A stretch of 64,000 nt of DNA from Kushneria avicenniae (GCF_900112585.1 NZ_FOLY01000005.1:186001-250000), one strand, 5' to 3'. Positions 24,978-33,968 are shown, numbered from the stretch's first letter. Notes: generated from the letters alone by a model not told the origin. Numbers and translations: made by a program.

Positions 24978-24996
24978 AATGTTACTTTATAACACT
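24978..24996 (-). promoter_or_regulatory. Zur-box-like site upstream of the second COG0523 gene
   Basis: AATGTTACTTTATAACACT agrees with the same Zur consensus at 15 of 19 positions, with both half-sites (AATGTTA and TATAACA) well preserved. It begins 45 bp upstream of the start codon. Confidence 0.65.
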
Positions 24997-25041
24997 TTGG
25001 TCAACTCGATATCGCGATCAGCCGCTCACTGCCGGTAACGC

Positions 25042-25485
25042 TCAGGCATTGACTGGCGTGTCAGCCCTGCGCGCGGTCGGTACAGGAAAGACCACGTCAT
25101 AGACCCAGTTGAAAACGAAGGCATATACCACATAGAACAGGGCCAGTGAGGTCACCAGCGGTGCGGCCTGGGCAGGCGTCTGGCCGAGATAGAGCGCAAT
25201 CAGCGGCAGCAGCACGCAGATCAGCCCCAGCTCGAAGCAGATGGCGTGAAGCACTCGCATGACGACGGTCTTGTGCACATGGCCGCGCAGTCGCTTGAGC
25301 ATGTGGTCCACGCCCAGGTTGTAGAGATAGTTCCAGATCGTGGCGACCACGGCGCTGATGACGCCGACCATGCCCATGTGGGTAGTGTCCAGAGAGAAGA
25401 GCAGGTGGCCCAGCGGGATGACGATCAAAAGCCCGATGATTTCAAACATCAGGGTGTGGCGAATACGATCGAGGGGAGTGCGCAT
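25042..25485 (-). CDS. PACE-family efflux transporter (AceI-like)
   Basis: A 147-residue inner-membrane protein read from ATG 25485. This gives the family length of about 145-150, while a longer frame to 25524 adds unrelated residues. It consists of two tandem bacterial transmembrane pair domains with four helices. Characteristic features are the early Arg/Glu stretch (RIRHTLMFEIIGLL), WNYLYNLGVDHML at the end of the first pair, and FNWVYDVVFP at the end of the second. PACE proteins export chlorhexidine, acriflavine and, probably naturally, short diamines. It is divergent from a LysR gene with a LysR-type box between, the usual arrangement for PACE genes. Confidence 0.9.
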   Translation of the reverse strand: MRTPLDRIRHTLMFEIIGLLIVIPLGHLLFSLDTTHMGMVGVISAVVATIWNYLYNLGVDHMLKRLRGHVHKTVVMRVLHAICFELGLICVLLPLIALYLGQTPAQAAPLVTSLALFYVVYAFVFNWVYDVVFPVPTARRADTPVNA

Positions 25486-25550
25486 GGTGTCGAGCTTCCG
25501 GTCAGTGTTGCCACGCACTATCATTCATGAAAGTGACAAACCCAAGTTGG

Positions 25551-25575
25551 AATCCATCTGTTTGGTTGATGGATT
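25551..25575. promoter_or_regulatory. LysR-type box (AATCCAT-N11-ATGGATT)
   Basis: Perfect 7-bp arms with an 11-bp spacer fit the T-N11-A rule for LysR regulators. The site lies 65 bp upstream of the PACE start and 31 bp upstream of the lysR start, in the shared divergent region. Confidence 0.75.
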
Positions 25576-25605
25576 ATCCGCTGATTATTTCTCGTAGAGC
25601 CTGTC

Positions 25606-26508
25606 ATGACCCCGACGCTCGAACAGCTCAACGCCCTGGTGGCGACTGCCGATACCGGCTCCTTTTCCGCCGCCGCGAGGTGTCTTGGCAAGGCGCAGTC
25701 GCTGGTCAGCACCCATGTGGCCAACCTGGAGCTTGATCTGGGACTGACGCTTTTTGATCGTAGTGCCCGGCTACCGGTGCTGACCGCAAGCGGCGTGCGC
25801 ATGGTGGCTGAGGCGAGAAGCGTGCTGGGGCAGCGCGAGCGTTTTCTGGGCGTGGCGCGTCGTCTCGAGGCCCACATCGAGCCGCGCCTGAGTCTGGCCA
25901 TCGACGAGTTCTATCCCGAGCATCTGATCGGTGCGCTGATGCAGGATTTTGCCCGTCAGTATCCGAGCGTCGAGATCGAGATGCATTTTCCGCTGCTGGA
26001 GGACGTCGGTCGCATGCTGGAGTCCGGGCAGGCAGATCTGGGTGTTATCTGCCGGCCACAGCCGCTGTTTCCAGCACTTGAGACCCGTCCGCTGGGGCGC
26101 GTGCCACTGCGACTGGTGTGCGCTCAGAATCATCCGCTGGCGGCAGCGAGCAGCGTGACGCCGGAGGACCTGAGACAGCATCGTCAGCTGATTGTCGCCA
26201 CGCGTGGTCAGCCCGGCTCGCGGCTGGCCGAGCGTATCGGGGCGGATGTGTGGTGGGTGGAGAGCCACTTCGTGATGCTGGAGCTGGTCAAGCACGGGGT
26301 CGGCTGGACACTGATGTCCGATCACGTCATTGCGGCCTCGCCGGCGCGGCCGTCGCTGGTCACGCTCACCGCACCGGCGCTCGAGCGCTGGGTGGCGCTC
26401 AAGCTGGGCTGGCATGCCGGTCGTGGGCTGGGTGTGGCCGGCAGCTGGCTGCGTGATCGATTTCTCGCCCAGCCTCTGACGCCGCCGATACCGCTCGAGC
26501 GCGGCTGA
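25606..26508 (+). CDS. LysR-family transcriptional regulator (probable PACE gene activator)
   Basis: A 300-residue LysR regulator. The winged HTH is at residues about 3-62 (LEQLNALVATADTGSFSAAAR, then LGLTLFDRS), followed by the periplasmic-binding-protein-like effector domain. Length and layout are normal. Divergent orientation from the PACE efflux gene and the perfect T-N11-A box between them suggest it controls that gene, as AceR does aceI in Acinetobacter. Its effector may be a diamine or biocide, by analogy only. The stop lies five bases from the stop of the convergent PilZ/HD-GYP gene. Confidence 0.9.
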   Translation: MTPTLEQLNALVATADTGSFSAAARCLGKAQSLVSTHVANLELDLGLTLFDRSARLPVLTASGVRMVAEARSVLGQRERFLGVARRLEAHIEPRLSLAIDEFYPEHLIGALMQDFARQYPSVEIEMHFPLLEDVGRMLESGQADLGVICRPQPLFPALETRPLGRVPLRLVCAQNHPLAAASSVTPEDLRQHRQLIVATRGQPGSRLAERIGADVWWVESHFVMLELVKHGVGWTLMSDHVIAASPARPSLVTLTAPALERWVALKLGWHAGRGLGVAGSWLRDRFLAQPLTPPIPLERG

Positions 26509-26513
26509 GTGTT

Positions 26514-28235
26514 TCAGTAGGGCGTCAGGCCAAAGCCTTCCGGGCGCATCAGGCCTTCCAGCGTTCCCAGCTGGGCAAAATCGACCCGGCTCAGGATGTC
26601 ATTCATGGTGCGCCCGTCACGACCCAGATAACGCACCACACGCACGCGGCGTGGCTGGCCGCTGTCATCAAGCTCCATGACCCAGGCCAGGTAGCCGCTG
26701 GAAAACTTCACCAGGCTGCCGATCGGATAGAAACCGTGGCGCTGGATATAGCGCGTCACCCAGTGTTTATCGAAGCGCCCGGGGCGGTGATAGAGATAGC
26801 GATAGGCCTCGACGGCCGTTTTACCCCGCCGATCACCGCGGGTGCGGGTCATGGCGTCGACGGTATCGATCACCGCTGCCATGCGGGCGATCGGCGAGAG
26901 TACCGCCTCTTCGCGCCCTTGCGGATAGCCGCTGCCGTCCAGGCGTTCATTGATGCACTGGATCACGTCATGGCGCATGCTCGGCGAGAGCCGGTCGAGG
27001 CCCTCGAGTGCGGACAGCAATACGTCGACATGGCTTCGCAGGTAATGGCGCTGATGCGTATCAAGCTGTCCCTCGATCGAGGGCAGTGTATTGTCCACCA
27101 GCATCAGCTTGCCCATGTCATGCACCAGCGCAGCCATGACCGCATCGCGGGCCTGTGTGGCATATTCGGGTTCAGCACTGATCAGATCTCCCAGCCGTAC
27201 AGCCACGTTCAGGGAATGCTGAATCCAGCCCGGCTGCCTGTGCAGGCAGTGCAGGGCGTAAAAGAGGTTCTGGCGCTGTTGGTTCAAGAGTGTCAGCAGG
27301 GTGTCGGCGCTATCGAGAAGACAGTGCGCCGGCAGCGGACGCTGATTCTGTAGGGCCAGCAAAAAGATATGCAGCTGACGGGCCACTTCAAGCAGCGCAT
27401 CCACCATCGGCGTGGCCTGGCCCTTTTTCCGTTGCCGCTTCGTGTGACGCCTGTCGCCCGGCTCTCGGGAAGTATAAAGCGGCGAGGGAAAGCTCATGCG
27501 CCCGCCCGAGCCGGTACGATAGACCGCCTCGCGCTCGGTCTCGTTGACCATATACATCAGGCGCTGCTCGTGAGCACGCTCCGTGCCGGTAAAGACAACC
27601 CCAACGGCGGCGTAGTGCGAGCGTCCGGCCGGATTGACGTGGCGAATCCGGCCCATTGAGCTGAAAATTTCATCGTTGGGAAAGGACAGCTCGAGCCGGG
27701 CTATGGCCTCATCGGTTTTCAGCGATGCGCTGGCGGCCAGCGGTATTTCCAGCAGCGCGCCGCCGATGGAAATATTGCGCAGTCGCCCGGTAATGGGTGG
27801 CTGATCCTCATAAAGGGTCAAACCGGCCCTGACCTGCATCCCCTTCAGAAGACGCACCCGCTTGCTGCTGCGTTTGGACGTAGTATGTAACGCCTGTGGC
27901 AGCGAACACTGAATCTCGAGCAGATCGTTCTTGCGGACGACCTCAAGGGCCATGGCGTCAAAACGCAGCGTTTCGGTGTCGCCTTCGGCATTGAGCGTCA
28001 GCGACTGGTCGACAATCCCTGAAGCCTCAAGCGCCTGGGCATCCAGCAGAGCGAGCGACAGGATACGGCGCTCATGATTCAGCCCACCCAGCGTCACCGG
28101 ATAACATATCGGTGATTCGCCCAAGCTGATTGACAGCGCATGAGTGTGATACCCCAGCGTGTCTATTATCCCGGCGATATGCTCGGTATCGCGGATCTCG
28201 ATTCGTGGAAGAACCTCCGCCTCGCTTGTGTCCAT
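26514..28235 (-). CDS. PilZ domain protein with C-terminal degenerate HD-GYP domain
   Basis: A 573-residue protein from ATG 28235, with GAGCAGG upstream. A GTG at 28283 would add 16 residues. An N-terminal YcgR-like domain (about 5-115) is followed by PilZ (about 123-230) with the c-di-GMP-binding Arg cluster KRSSKRVR and NISIGG, then a basic linker and an HD-GYP domain. HD (LVHDMGK, about 372-373), upstream H (QHSLNV), SHVD and the late D (VIDTVDA) are kept, and DGSGYPQG is intact. The paired His just before it (HHE in active enzymes) read I428-N429. Those His bind the metal in characterised HD-GYP phosphodiesterases, so catalysis is doubtful and a c-di-GMP sensing role is more likely. Confidence 0.85.
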   Translation of the reverse strand: MDTSEAEVLPRIEIRDTEHIAGIIDTLGYHTHALSISLGESPICYPVTLGGLNHERRILSLALLDAQALEASGIVDQSLTLNAEGDTETLRFDAMALEVVRKNDLLEIQCSLPQALHTTSKRSSKRVRLLKGMQVRAGLTLYEDQPPITGRLRNISIGGALLEIPLAASASLKTDEAIARLELSFPNDEIFSSMGRIRHVNPAGRSHYAAVGVVFTGTERAHEQRLMYMVNETEREAVYRTGSGGRMSFPSPLYTSREPGDRRHTKRQRKKGQATPMVDALLEVARQLHIFLLALQNQRPLPAHCLLDSADTLLTLLNQQRQNLFYALHCLHRQPGWIQHSLNVAVRLGDLISAEPEYATQARDAVMAALVHDMGKLMLVDNTLPSIEGQLDTHQRHYLRSHVDVLLSALEGLDRLSPSMRHDVIQCINERLDGSGYPQGREEAVLSPIARMAAVIDTVDAMTRTRGDRRGKTAVEAYRYLYHRPGRFDKHWVTRYIQRHGFYPIGSLVKFSSGYLAWVMELDDSGQPRRVRVVRYLGRDGRTMNDILSRVDFAQLGTLEGLMRPEGFGLTPY

Positions 28236-28546
28236 CAATGGCGCCTGCTCAAGAGATAGAACGGTCGCGTGCCGGTGCGGCACGAGGTAGACACGTTATC
28301 GGCGGTAGAAGCCGATGCATTTAGATCAATGCGGTGTTCGATAGACAAAAGGAGGAAGCACCGGGTGCCAGCGTCCGATGCGAAACAGGACATCATGGGC
28401 GGGCCGGCGCTTTTATCTGTTGGGATATTTTCTGAGCTGCCTGGGCTATTTAGAGAGTAGTCATCGGTTACCTACTTCTAAAAAAAAATAAATATCATTA
28501 ACATCAAAAGTGCCAATCATGACGCAATGACGACCGAGGCACACAC
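28236..28546. other. 311-bp intergenic region between the PilZ/HD-GYP gene and the araC gene
   Basis: The two genes are divergent. The left part is GC-rich and holds only the alternative GTG start of the PilZ gene. The right part (about 28440-28515) is strongly AT-rich and contains the Fur-like site at 28484-28502. No gene is supportable. Confidence 0.45.
28484..28502 (+). promoter_or_regulatory. Fur-box-like site upstream of the araC gene
   Basis: The 19-bp window ending in ATCATTAAC matches 13 of 19 positions of the classical Fur consensus (GATAATGATAATCATTATC). It is embedded in A/T-rich sequence, which raises the chance of a fortuitous match. Its position 45 bp before an AraC/siderophore-receptor pair supports it. 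Confidence 0.45.
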
Positions 28547-29485
28547 GTGACGATCTCTCAACGCCATACGGTGGCGCACTTTTTGGGGTATGGGTATCGC
28601 TATAGCATCGATTACCGCTTTCCCAGGATTCCTGCCTCACAGCACGCAGCGCATACTCCTATCGCCAACGGCCGCGTCGAGGAGATAGAGCTGACGAGCG
28701 GCGTAGATCTGTTCATTTCCGATCTGGACGTTCAGCAGCCCTATCAGTCGATTTCGAAAGGTGCCACGTCATTGCTTGTGGTGGTCATGCTGGAAGGTTG
28801 CGCCCACTTCGATACCCACGACCAACAGCGCTGGATCACCGCAGGCGAGGCGTGCTGTATTCGGCTGGACGCCGGTTTAACCCTGAGCGCTTTTCATCCC
28901 GCCCATCAACGGCTACGCATTCTGTACTTGTCGCTCAACGCCGCCGCCATTCAGGCCTGGTATGGGACCCATTCACCGGCTGCAGCGCTGCACATTTGGG
29001 CCTTGAGTCCTGGCTTGAAATTCGCGTTGGAAGAAGTTGTCGCCTCCCCTGAAAAGGGCGATATTCAGCGCCTGAGCCTGCATGGACTGGCCCTGCAGGT
29101 CATTGCTCAGGGAATGGCACGGCCTGCTGCCCGGCCTGGCGAACAGGAGACGTCACACTACCAGCGTCTGGAGCTTGTTCGTCACTTGCTGGACGATGAG
29201 CCGACCCATGACCATTCGCTGCATGATCTAGCCAAACGAGCGGCAATGAGTCCCAGTACACTTCACCGCCACTTCAAGGCAACCTATGGGCTTACGCCCA
29301 TCGATTATTTGCGCCAATGCCGGCTGGTGATGGCCAGGGAGCTATTGTCACGCGGGCAAAGCGTTCAGCAGGCAGCGCATGGCTGCGGCTATCGCCATGC
29401 CAGCAACTTCATCACGGCCTTCAAGAAAGTATATGGCGTCTCTCCCGGTGCATTAGCAGAAAGTTCCCCACCTACTGTGGATTGA
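28547..29485 (+). CDS. AraC-family transcriptional regulator of the siderophore receptor
   Basis: A 312-residue regulator starting at GTG. The N-terminal part is a cupin-like sensing domain, and the C-terminal AraC double HTH spans about residues 215-300 (HSLHDLAKRAAMSPSTLHRHF, then GLTPIDYLRQCRL, then AAHGCGYRHASNFITAFKK). It resembles PchR-type regulators that respond to siderophores. The TonB receptor gene begins 129 bp downstream on the same strand with its own Fur-like site, so this protein probably activates the receptor when the cognate siderophore is present. Codon use here looks less GC-rich than in the flanking genes, which would fit acquisition. Confidence 0.88.
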   Translation: MTISQRHTVAHFLGYGYRYSIDYRFPRIPASQHAAHTPIANGRVEEIELTSGVDLFISDLDVQQPYQSISKGATSLLVVVMLEGCAHFDTHDQQRWITAGEACCIRLDAGLTLSAFHPAHQRLRILYLSLNAAAIQAWYGTHSPAAALHIWALSPGLKFALEEVVASPEKGDIQRLSLHGLALQVIAQGMARPAARPGEQETSHYQRLELVRHLLDDEPTHDHSLHDLAKRAAMSPSTLHRHFKATYGLTPIDYLRQCRLVMARELLSRGQSVQQAAHGCGYRHASNFITAFKKVYGVSPGALAESSPPTVD

Positions 29486-29537
29486 TCATCTCACATAACC
29501 CTTTGCATGGGTGGCATAACGCGCAAGGCGTTTTTGG

Positions 29538-29556
29538 TGAAATGATTCTCATTCCC
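29538..29556 (+). promoter_or_regulatory. Fur-box-like site upstream of the siderophore receptor
   Basis: TGAAATGATTCTCATTCCC contains the well-known AATGATTCTCATT core and agrees with the Fur consensus at 12 of 19 positions. It lies 59 bp before the receptor start. Confidence 0.65.
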
Positions 29557-29614
29557 ATAGTCGAATTTCACTTCAGCGCACCAGCGATTTATTTCCAAAC
29601 GGGAACTCTGCTCC

Positions 29615-31750
29615 ATGTCACACCTACCTCGCCAGGCCCTTGCACTGCTTGTATGCGCTTATCCACTGGAGATTTTTGCCGACGAAACGCTCAACGATAT
29701 CGTTGTCATCGGAGAGCGTACATCAACTACCAGCGAAGCCACAAAGCGCTATACGGTGCCAGTCACCCGAAGCGCTACCGGTCTGGCCCTGACCCCAAGA
29801 GAAACGCCCCAGTCCACTAGCGTGGTGACGCGCCAGCAGATCGACGATCAAGCACTTCAAACCACGGGAGATGTGCTCTCGCATAGCGCCGGCATTTCCG
29901 AGAACCGTGCCGATAGCAACCGCACGAGCTATTCGGCCCGAGGCTTTGACATTCGCAGCTTCCAGTTCGATGGGCTGAACATTCCCATTAACAGATTCTG
30001 GAACTTTGGCGATACCGATTGGGATACGGTGATCTATGACCGTGTCGAGGTGGTCCGCGGCGCTACGGGGCTTTTGACCGGCGAAGGCGAGCCATCCGCC
30101 AGCGTCAATTTCGTCCGCAAGCGGCCGCTTCCTGAGCCTGCTGTATCGTTCTCGACGGCGGCTGGTCGCTGGGACCGCCAGCGTATCAGCGCCGACGTAT
30201 CGATGCCGCTGACCAGCGATGGCACTACGGGCGTACGCTTCGTCGCTGCCAAAGACCGTAAAGACAGTTTCATGGCCCACATGGAAGACGATCACGAAAC
30301 CCTGTATGGCGTCATCAGCAGCGAACTGACACCCGGTACCCAACTGACCGCCGGGGTCGAATACCAGCACAACGAGACGCTTGGTGCCGGTGCCAGCCCT
30401 CCTCTTTTCTATGCGGATGGCGGCCGGACGGATTTTGACCGCAGCGCAGCCAACAATACCCCCTGGTCGACGTTCTACAACGAGACCACCCGCGTGTTTG
30501 TCGATGCAAGTCACACGCTCGATAACGGCTGGACACTGCGCGCCGCCATGAGCCATAACGACGGCAATTACGGTCTTGAATATCTGTATCGCGGTGGTTA
30601 TCCCGACCGCGAGACCGGGCTCGGCATGTCGAATTCGTTTCTGAACTATCGTGGCAACCGCACCCAGCAGACCTTTAACTTCACCGCCGAAGGCCACTTC
30701 GATCTGCTTGGTCGTCAACACGAACTGGGGCTGGGCTGGGTGCGCAGCGAAGACGATTTCGAGATCAAACGGGCTGCTCCGATAGGCGATACGCCTGAGG
30801 TGGACAGCTACTTCAACTGGCATGGTAGCGTTGCCACACGCCCGCAATGGGGGGACTACAGCAGCTCCGATGACACGAATGTAACCCAGAATGGTGGCTA
30901 TCTCGTGTCACGCTTCTCGCTCAGCGACCCTCTCAGCCTGATCATCGGCGCGCGTCTCAGCGACTGGGAACTGGACCAGACCTACTATGGGGATGAGCGC
31001 CAGTATCGCTACAGCAACGAGTTAACCCCCTACGCAGGCCTGGTTTACGATGTCAATCGCTGGGCATCGCTCTACGCCAGCTACACGGAAATTTTCCAAT
31101 CGCAGAATGCGCGTTTCGAAGATGGCTCACTACTCGACCCCATCCAGGGGCGCAGCTATGAGGTCGGCGCCAAAACCAGCTTCTTTGGTGGCCTACTGGA
31201 TGGCAGCGTTGCCCTGTTCCGTACCGAACAGGATAATGTGGCCGAGGCCATTCCCGGCGTCGAAGTTATCGGTCAGCCGGGCACCGCTGCCTACCGCAGC
31301 GTGGACGGCAATCGGGTCAACGGTGTCGAACTGGAGTTGGTAGGCGAACTGATGCCGGATTGGAACCTCAGTGCCAGTTATACGCTGGCCAATGCCGAGA
31401 ATGCCGACGGCGAGCGCACCAATACCACGCATCCCCGCCGGCAGCTAAAGCTGTTCACCACCTATCAGTTACCCGGTGAGTGGCAGGGACTCACCATCGG
31501 TGGCGGTGCCCGCTGGCAAAGCGATACCTGGCGTGACGCACGTAGCCCGAACGGCAGGGTGCAGGTGGGACAAGGCGGTTATACGGTGGCGGACATGATG
31601 GCGCGTTACCGTTTCAACGAGGTGCTCAGCGCCCAGCTCAACGTCAACAACGTGTTCGACAAGCGCTACTACGAGCAGATCGGCTTCTACAGCCAGTACT
31701 GGCTCGGCGAGCCACGCAACGCTGTGCTTTCCCTGAACCTGGACTGGTAA
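29615..31750 (+). CDS. TonB-dependent ferric-siderophore receptor (FhuE/FpvA type)
   Basis: A 711-residue outer-membrane receptor. A short signal peptide (about residues 1-22) precedes ETLNDIVVIGER, which provides the TonB-box region. The plug has LTPRETPQSTSVVTRQQI and the SYSARGFDIRSFQFDGL motif of the TonB-siderophore subfamily, followed by RVEVVRGATGLLTGEGEPS. A 22-strand-type barrel ends in the aromatic LNLDW signature. The FhuE/FpvA/FoxA group binds coprogen, pyoverdine, ferrioxamine and similar hydroxamates. There is no N-terminal signalling extension, consistent with control by the AraC gene rather than an ECF sigma/FecR pair. Confidence 0.93.
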   Translation: MSHLPRQALALLVCAYPLEIFADETLNDIVVIGERTSTTSEATKRYTVPVTRSATGLALTPRETPQSTSVVTRQQIDDQALQTTGDVLSHSAGISENRADSNRTSYSARGFDIRSFQFDGLNIPINRFWNFGDTDWDTVIYDRVEVVRGATGLLTGEGEPSASVNFVRKRPLPEPAVSFSTAAGRWDRQRISADVSMPLTSDGTTGVRFVAAKDRKDSFMAHMEDDHETLYGVISSELTPGTQLTAGVEYQHNETLGAGASPPLFYADGGRTDFDRSAANNTPWSTFYNETTRVFVDASHTLDNGWTLRAAMSHNDGNYGLEYLYRGGYPDRETGLGMSNSFLNYRGNRTQQTFNFTAEGHFDLLGRQHELGLGWVRSEDDFEIKRAAPIGDTPEVDSYFNWHGSVATRPQWGDYSSSDDTNVTQNGGYLVSRFSLSDPLSLIIGARLSDWELDQTYYGDERQYRYSNELTPYAGLVYDVNRWASLYASYTEIFQSQNARFEDGSLLDPIQGRSYEVGAKTSFFGGLLDGSVALFRTEQDNVAEAIPGVEVIGQPGTAAYRSVDGNRVNGVELELVGELMPDWNLSASYTLANAENADGERTNTTHPRRQLKLFTTYQLPGEWQGLTIGGGARWQSDTWRDARSPNGRVQVGQGGYTVADMMARYRFNEVLSAQLNVNNVFDKRYYEQIGFYSQYWLGEPRNAVLSLNLDW

Positions 31751-31879
31751 GCGAGGGCGCAGTCCCGGGTAAAGGCCTTTGCCAATATCATCGAGCCGGC
31801 CAGCGCGCCCGGGCGACAGACTGCGGCTTCACGGTGGCTGTGAACCGCTCGTCCGCTGCCGCCTTGGCAGCCGGGAATG

Positions 31880-31905
31880 AAAGAGCCGCCCGAACGGGCG
31901 GCTCG
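31880..31905 (-). terminator. Terminator of sstT
   Basis: Perfect 10-bp arms GAGCCGCCCG (31883-31892) and CGGGCGGCTC (31895-31904) form a very stable hairpin. On the minus strand TTTC follows. It lies 31 bp beyond the sstT stop codon. Confidence 0.75.
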
Positions 31906-31935
31906 AAGAGACACATACGGCGTCGATTCCGAGAC

Positions 31936-33195
31936 TCAGGCCGCGTCGTTCCGGGTCTCGCCGTCCAGGCGTCGTTTGGCCCCCGGAGAGCGACAGGCTG
32001 CGGCGGTGAAGAGCACGTCGGTAGAGGAGTTGAGGGCGGTCTCGGTGGAGTCCTGCAGCACGCTGATGACAAAGCCGACGGCGACAATCTGCATCGCGAC
32101 GTCGGCGGAAATGCCGAACAGGCTTGCCGCCATCGGAATCAGCAGCAGCGAGCCGCCGGCCACTCCGGACACGCCGCAGGCGGCGAGGGCCGAGACCACG
32201 CAGAGCAGAAACGCCGTCAGGAAGTCGACGCTCAGGCCCAGCGTGTTCGCCGCGGCCAGCGTCATCACGGTGATGGTGATCGCTGCGCCGGACATGTTGA
32301 TCGTTGCGCCCAGCGGGATCGATACCGAATAGGTGTCGCGATGCAGGTCGAGGCGTTCGCACAGTGCCATGTTGACCGGAATGTTGGCGGCGCTGCTGCG
32401 GGTGAAAAAGGCGGTGATGGCGCTGCCCCGCAGGCAGGTGAAAACCAGCGGATAAGGGTTCCTGCGCGTATGGGCGAACACGATAAGCGGATTGGTCACC
32501 AGCGCCACGAACGCCATGCAGCCCAGCAACACGGCCAGCAGGTGAGCGTAGTTGGCAAGTTCCCCCAGGCCCGTATCGGCAAGCGTGTTGGCCACGAGTC
32601 CGAAGATGCCCAGCGGGGCAAAGCGAATGATAAAGCGCACCAGCCCCGATATCGCAGTGGAAAGATCACCGAGTGCATTGCGGGTCGAGTCGCTTGCCTG
32701 GCGCAGCAGCAGTCCCAGCCCCACCGCCCAGGCGAGAATGCCGATGAAGTTGGCTTCCATCAGCGCGTTGACCGGATTGTCGACGGCGCTCAACGCGAGA
32801 TTGCGCAGCACCTCGATGATGTCGGAGGGCGGTGCGCCATCGGCGGGCGGGGCGTCGATCGCCAGTGTCGTCGGAAAGGCGAAGCTCGCCACGACCGCCA
32901 CCAGCGCTGCCACCAGGGTGCCAACCAGATATAGGCCGAGAACGCCATGCACCTGCGTCGGGCGGCCGCGCTGATGTGCGGCGATTGCCGCCATGACCAG
33001 CACGAAGACCAGAATCGGCGCGATCGCCTTCAGGGCATTGATGAAAAGATCACCGAGTATGGCAAAGCGTTGCGCAATGTCGGGTGCCCAGAGGGCCAGC
33101 AGGGTGCCGGCGACGATGCCGATCAGAATCTGCGGGATCAGCCCCAGTCGGGGCAGTGATGCTCGTGGGGAGCGATGATCGGAACTGGCGGACAT
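31936..33195 (-). CDS. sstT: Serine/threonine:Na+ symporter SstT
   Basis: A 419-residue transporter of the dicarboxylate/amino acid:cation symporter (DAACS) family, read from ATG 33195. The family length is about 410-420. The upstream in-frame extension to 33300 is not membrane-like. Diagnostic segments are [14 protein letters not shown], the serine-rich re-entrant loop [34 protein letters not shown] and the final [20 protein letters not shown]. These are shared with SstT rather than glutamate carriers. It sits in the inner membrane and imports serine and threonine with sodium, which suits a halophile. Confidence 0.93.
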   Translation of the reverse strand: MSASSDHRSPRASLPRLGLIPQILIGIVAGTLLALWAPDIAQRFAILGDLFINALKAIAPILVFVLVMAAIAAHQRGRPTQVHGVLGLYLVGTLVAALVAVVASFAFPTTLAIDAPPADGAPPSDIIEVLRNLALSAVDNPVNALMEANFIGILAWAVGLGLLLRQASDSTRNALGDLSTAISGLVRFIIRFAPLGIFGLVANTLADTGLGELANYAHLLAVLLGCMAFVALVTNPLIVFAHTRRNPYPLVFTCLRGSAITAFFTRSSAANIPVNMALCERLDLHRDTYSVSIPLGATINMSGAAITITVMTLAAANTLGLSVDFLTAFLLCVVSALAACGVSGVAGGSLLLIPMAASLFGISADVAMQIVAVGFVISVLQDSTETALNSSTDVLFTAAACRSPGAKRRLDGETRNDAA

Positions 33196-33432
33196 GGAGC
33201 ACTCTTGTAGGCCGGAATATGTGATGCGCGGGCGCCGTGAAAAGCTCGCAGCGCCTGCGAAACGGCGCATTCTAGCACCGCCACGCCGACCATACGCCAT
33301 TGCGTCTGTCTGCCGTTTAAATCGCTCCTGTCTGATGTTTTAACAGGGTGACTGCCCAGTGATCAGTGCCGTCCGATGGCTGGAATATGGCCCGCTACCG
33401 TGCAGGTTGCCCGGTGTTGCTCGGGGGCAGAC

Positions 33433-33882
33433 CTACTTTGTCGACCAGGTGCGCCCGCCCGGTGGGTTGGCGTTGCCGTCCTCGCAGGTCATGCCGGAGC
33501 TTGAGTAGCTGCGCGAGCCATCATCATGGCGGCAGACGTTGGCCTCGCCCTGACGGACGCCGTCATAGCCGTTGAGCCGGTAGCTGTCGGGAACGTAGTT
33601 GCTGCGCCAGTGTTCGAGCTGTTCGGGCGGTAGAATGACGCCGACATCCACATCACGCACCGGATCAAACTGCTGTGGGTCGCGAATGCCAAACGGCGGC
33701 GGGCGATGAGGACGGCGATGGTCGATCCCCGGACCGCGATAGTCGACATCGGGACCGCGATGATCAAGGATCACCGCGTCACCGGCCAGGGCCGCTGGAA
33801 AGGGCCCTGCAAGCGTTACCGTGGCGACAAGACAGGCCAGAACATGGCCTGACAGGGCAGTCCTTGATGGTGTGCACGGCAT
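33433..33882 (-). CDS. Secreted hypothetical protein
   Basis: A 149-residue protein with a good signal peptide (VLACLVATVTLAGPFPAALAG, about residues 14-34) and AGGGAGAG before the ATG. The mature N-terminal part is a His/Arg/Asp/Pro-rich stretch (DYRGPGIDHRRPHRPPP). The C-terminal part is more ordered (LPPEQLEHWRSNYVPDSYRL) and has two cysteines (NVCRHDDGSR and MTCEDGNA) that could form a disulfide in the periplasm. I do not recognise a family. It is a single gene on the minus strand, between dedA and sstT. Confidence 0.65.
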   Translation of the reverse strand: MPCTPSRTALSGHVLACLVATVTLAGPFPAALAGDAVILDHRGPDVDYRGPGIDHRRPHRPPPFGIRDPQQFDPVRDVDVGVILPPEQLEHWRSNYVPDSYRLNGYDGVRQGEANVCRHDDGSRSYSSSGMTCEDGNANPPGGRTWSTK

Positions 33883-33968
33883 GGCGTCTCTCCCTGTGAC
33901 TGATCCGCAAAAGAGCGGGCCTGAATGGCCTTATCGGCGCGGCGGGCGCGTTCTGAAGCCCTTTTGCA

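Noticed and set aside
31834-32934. Long plus-strand open frame opposite SstT
   Set aside because: Translation is Gln/Arg/His-rich with no hydrophobic or catalytic pattern, while the minus strand gives a full SstT.
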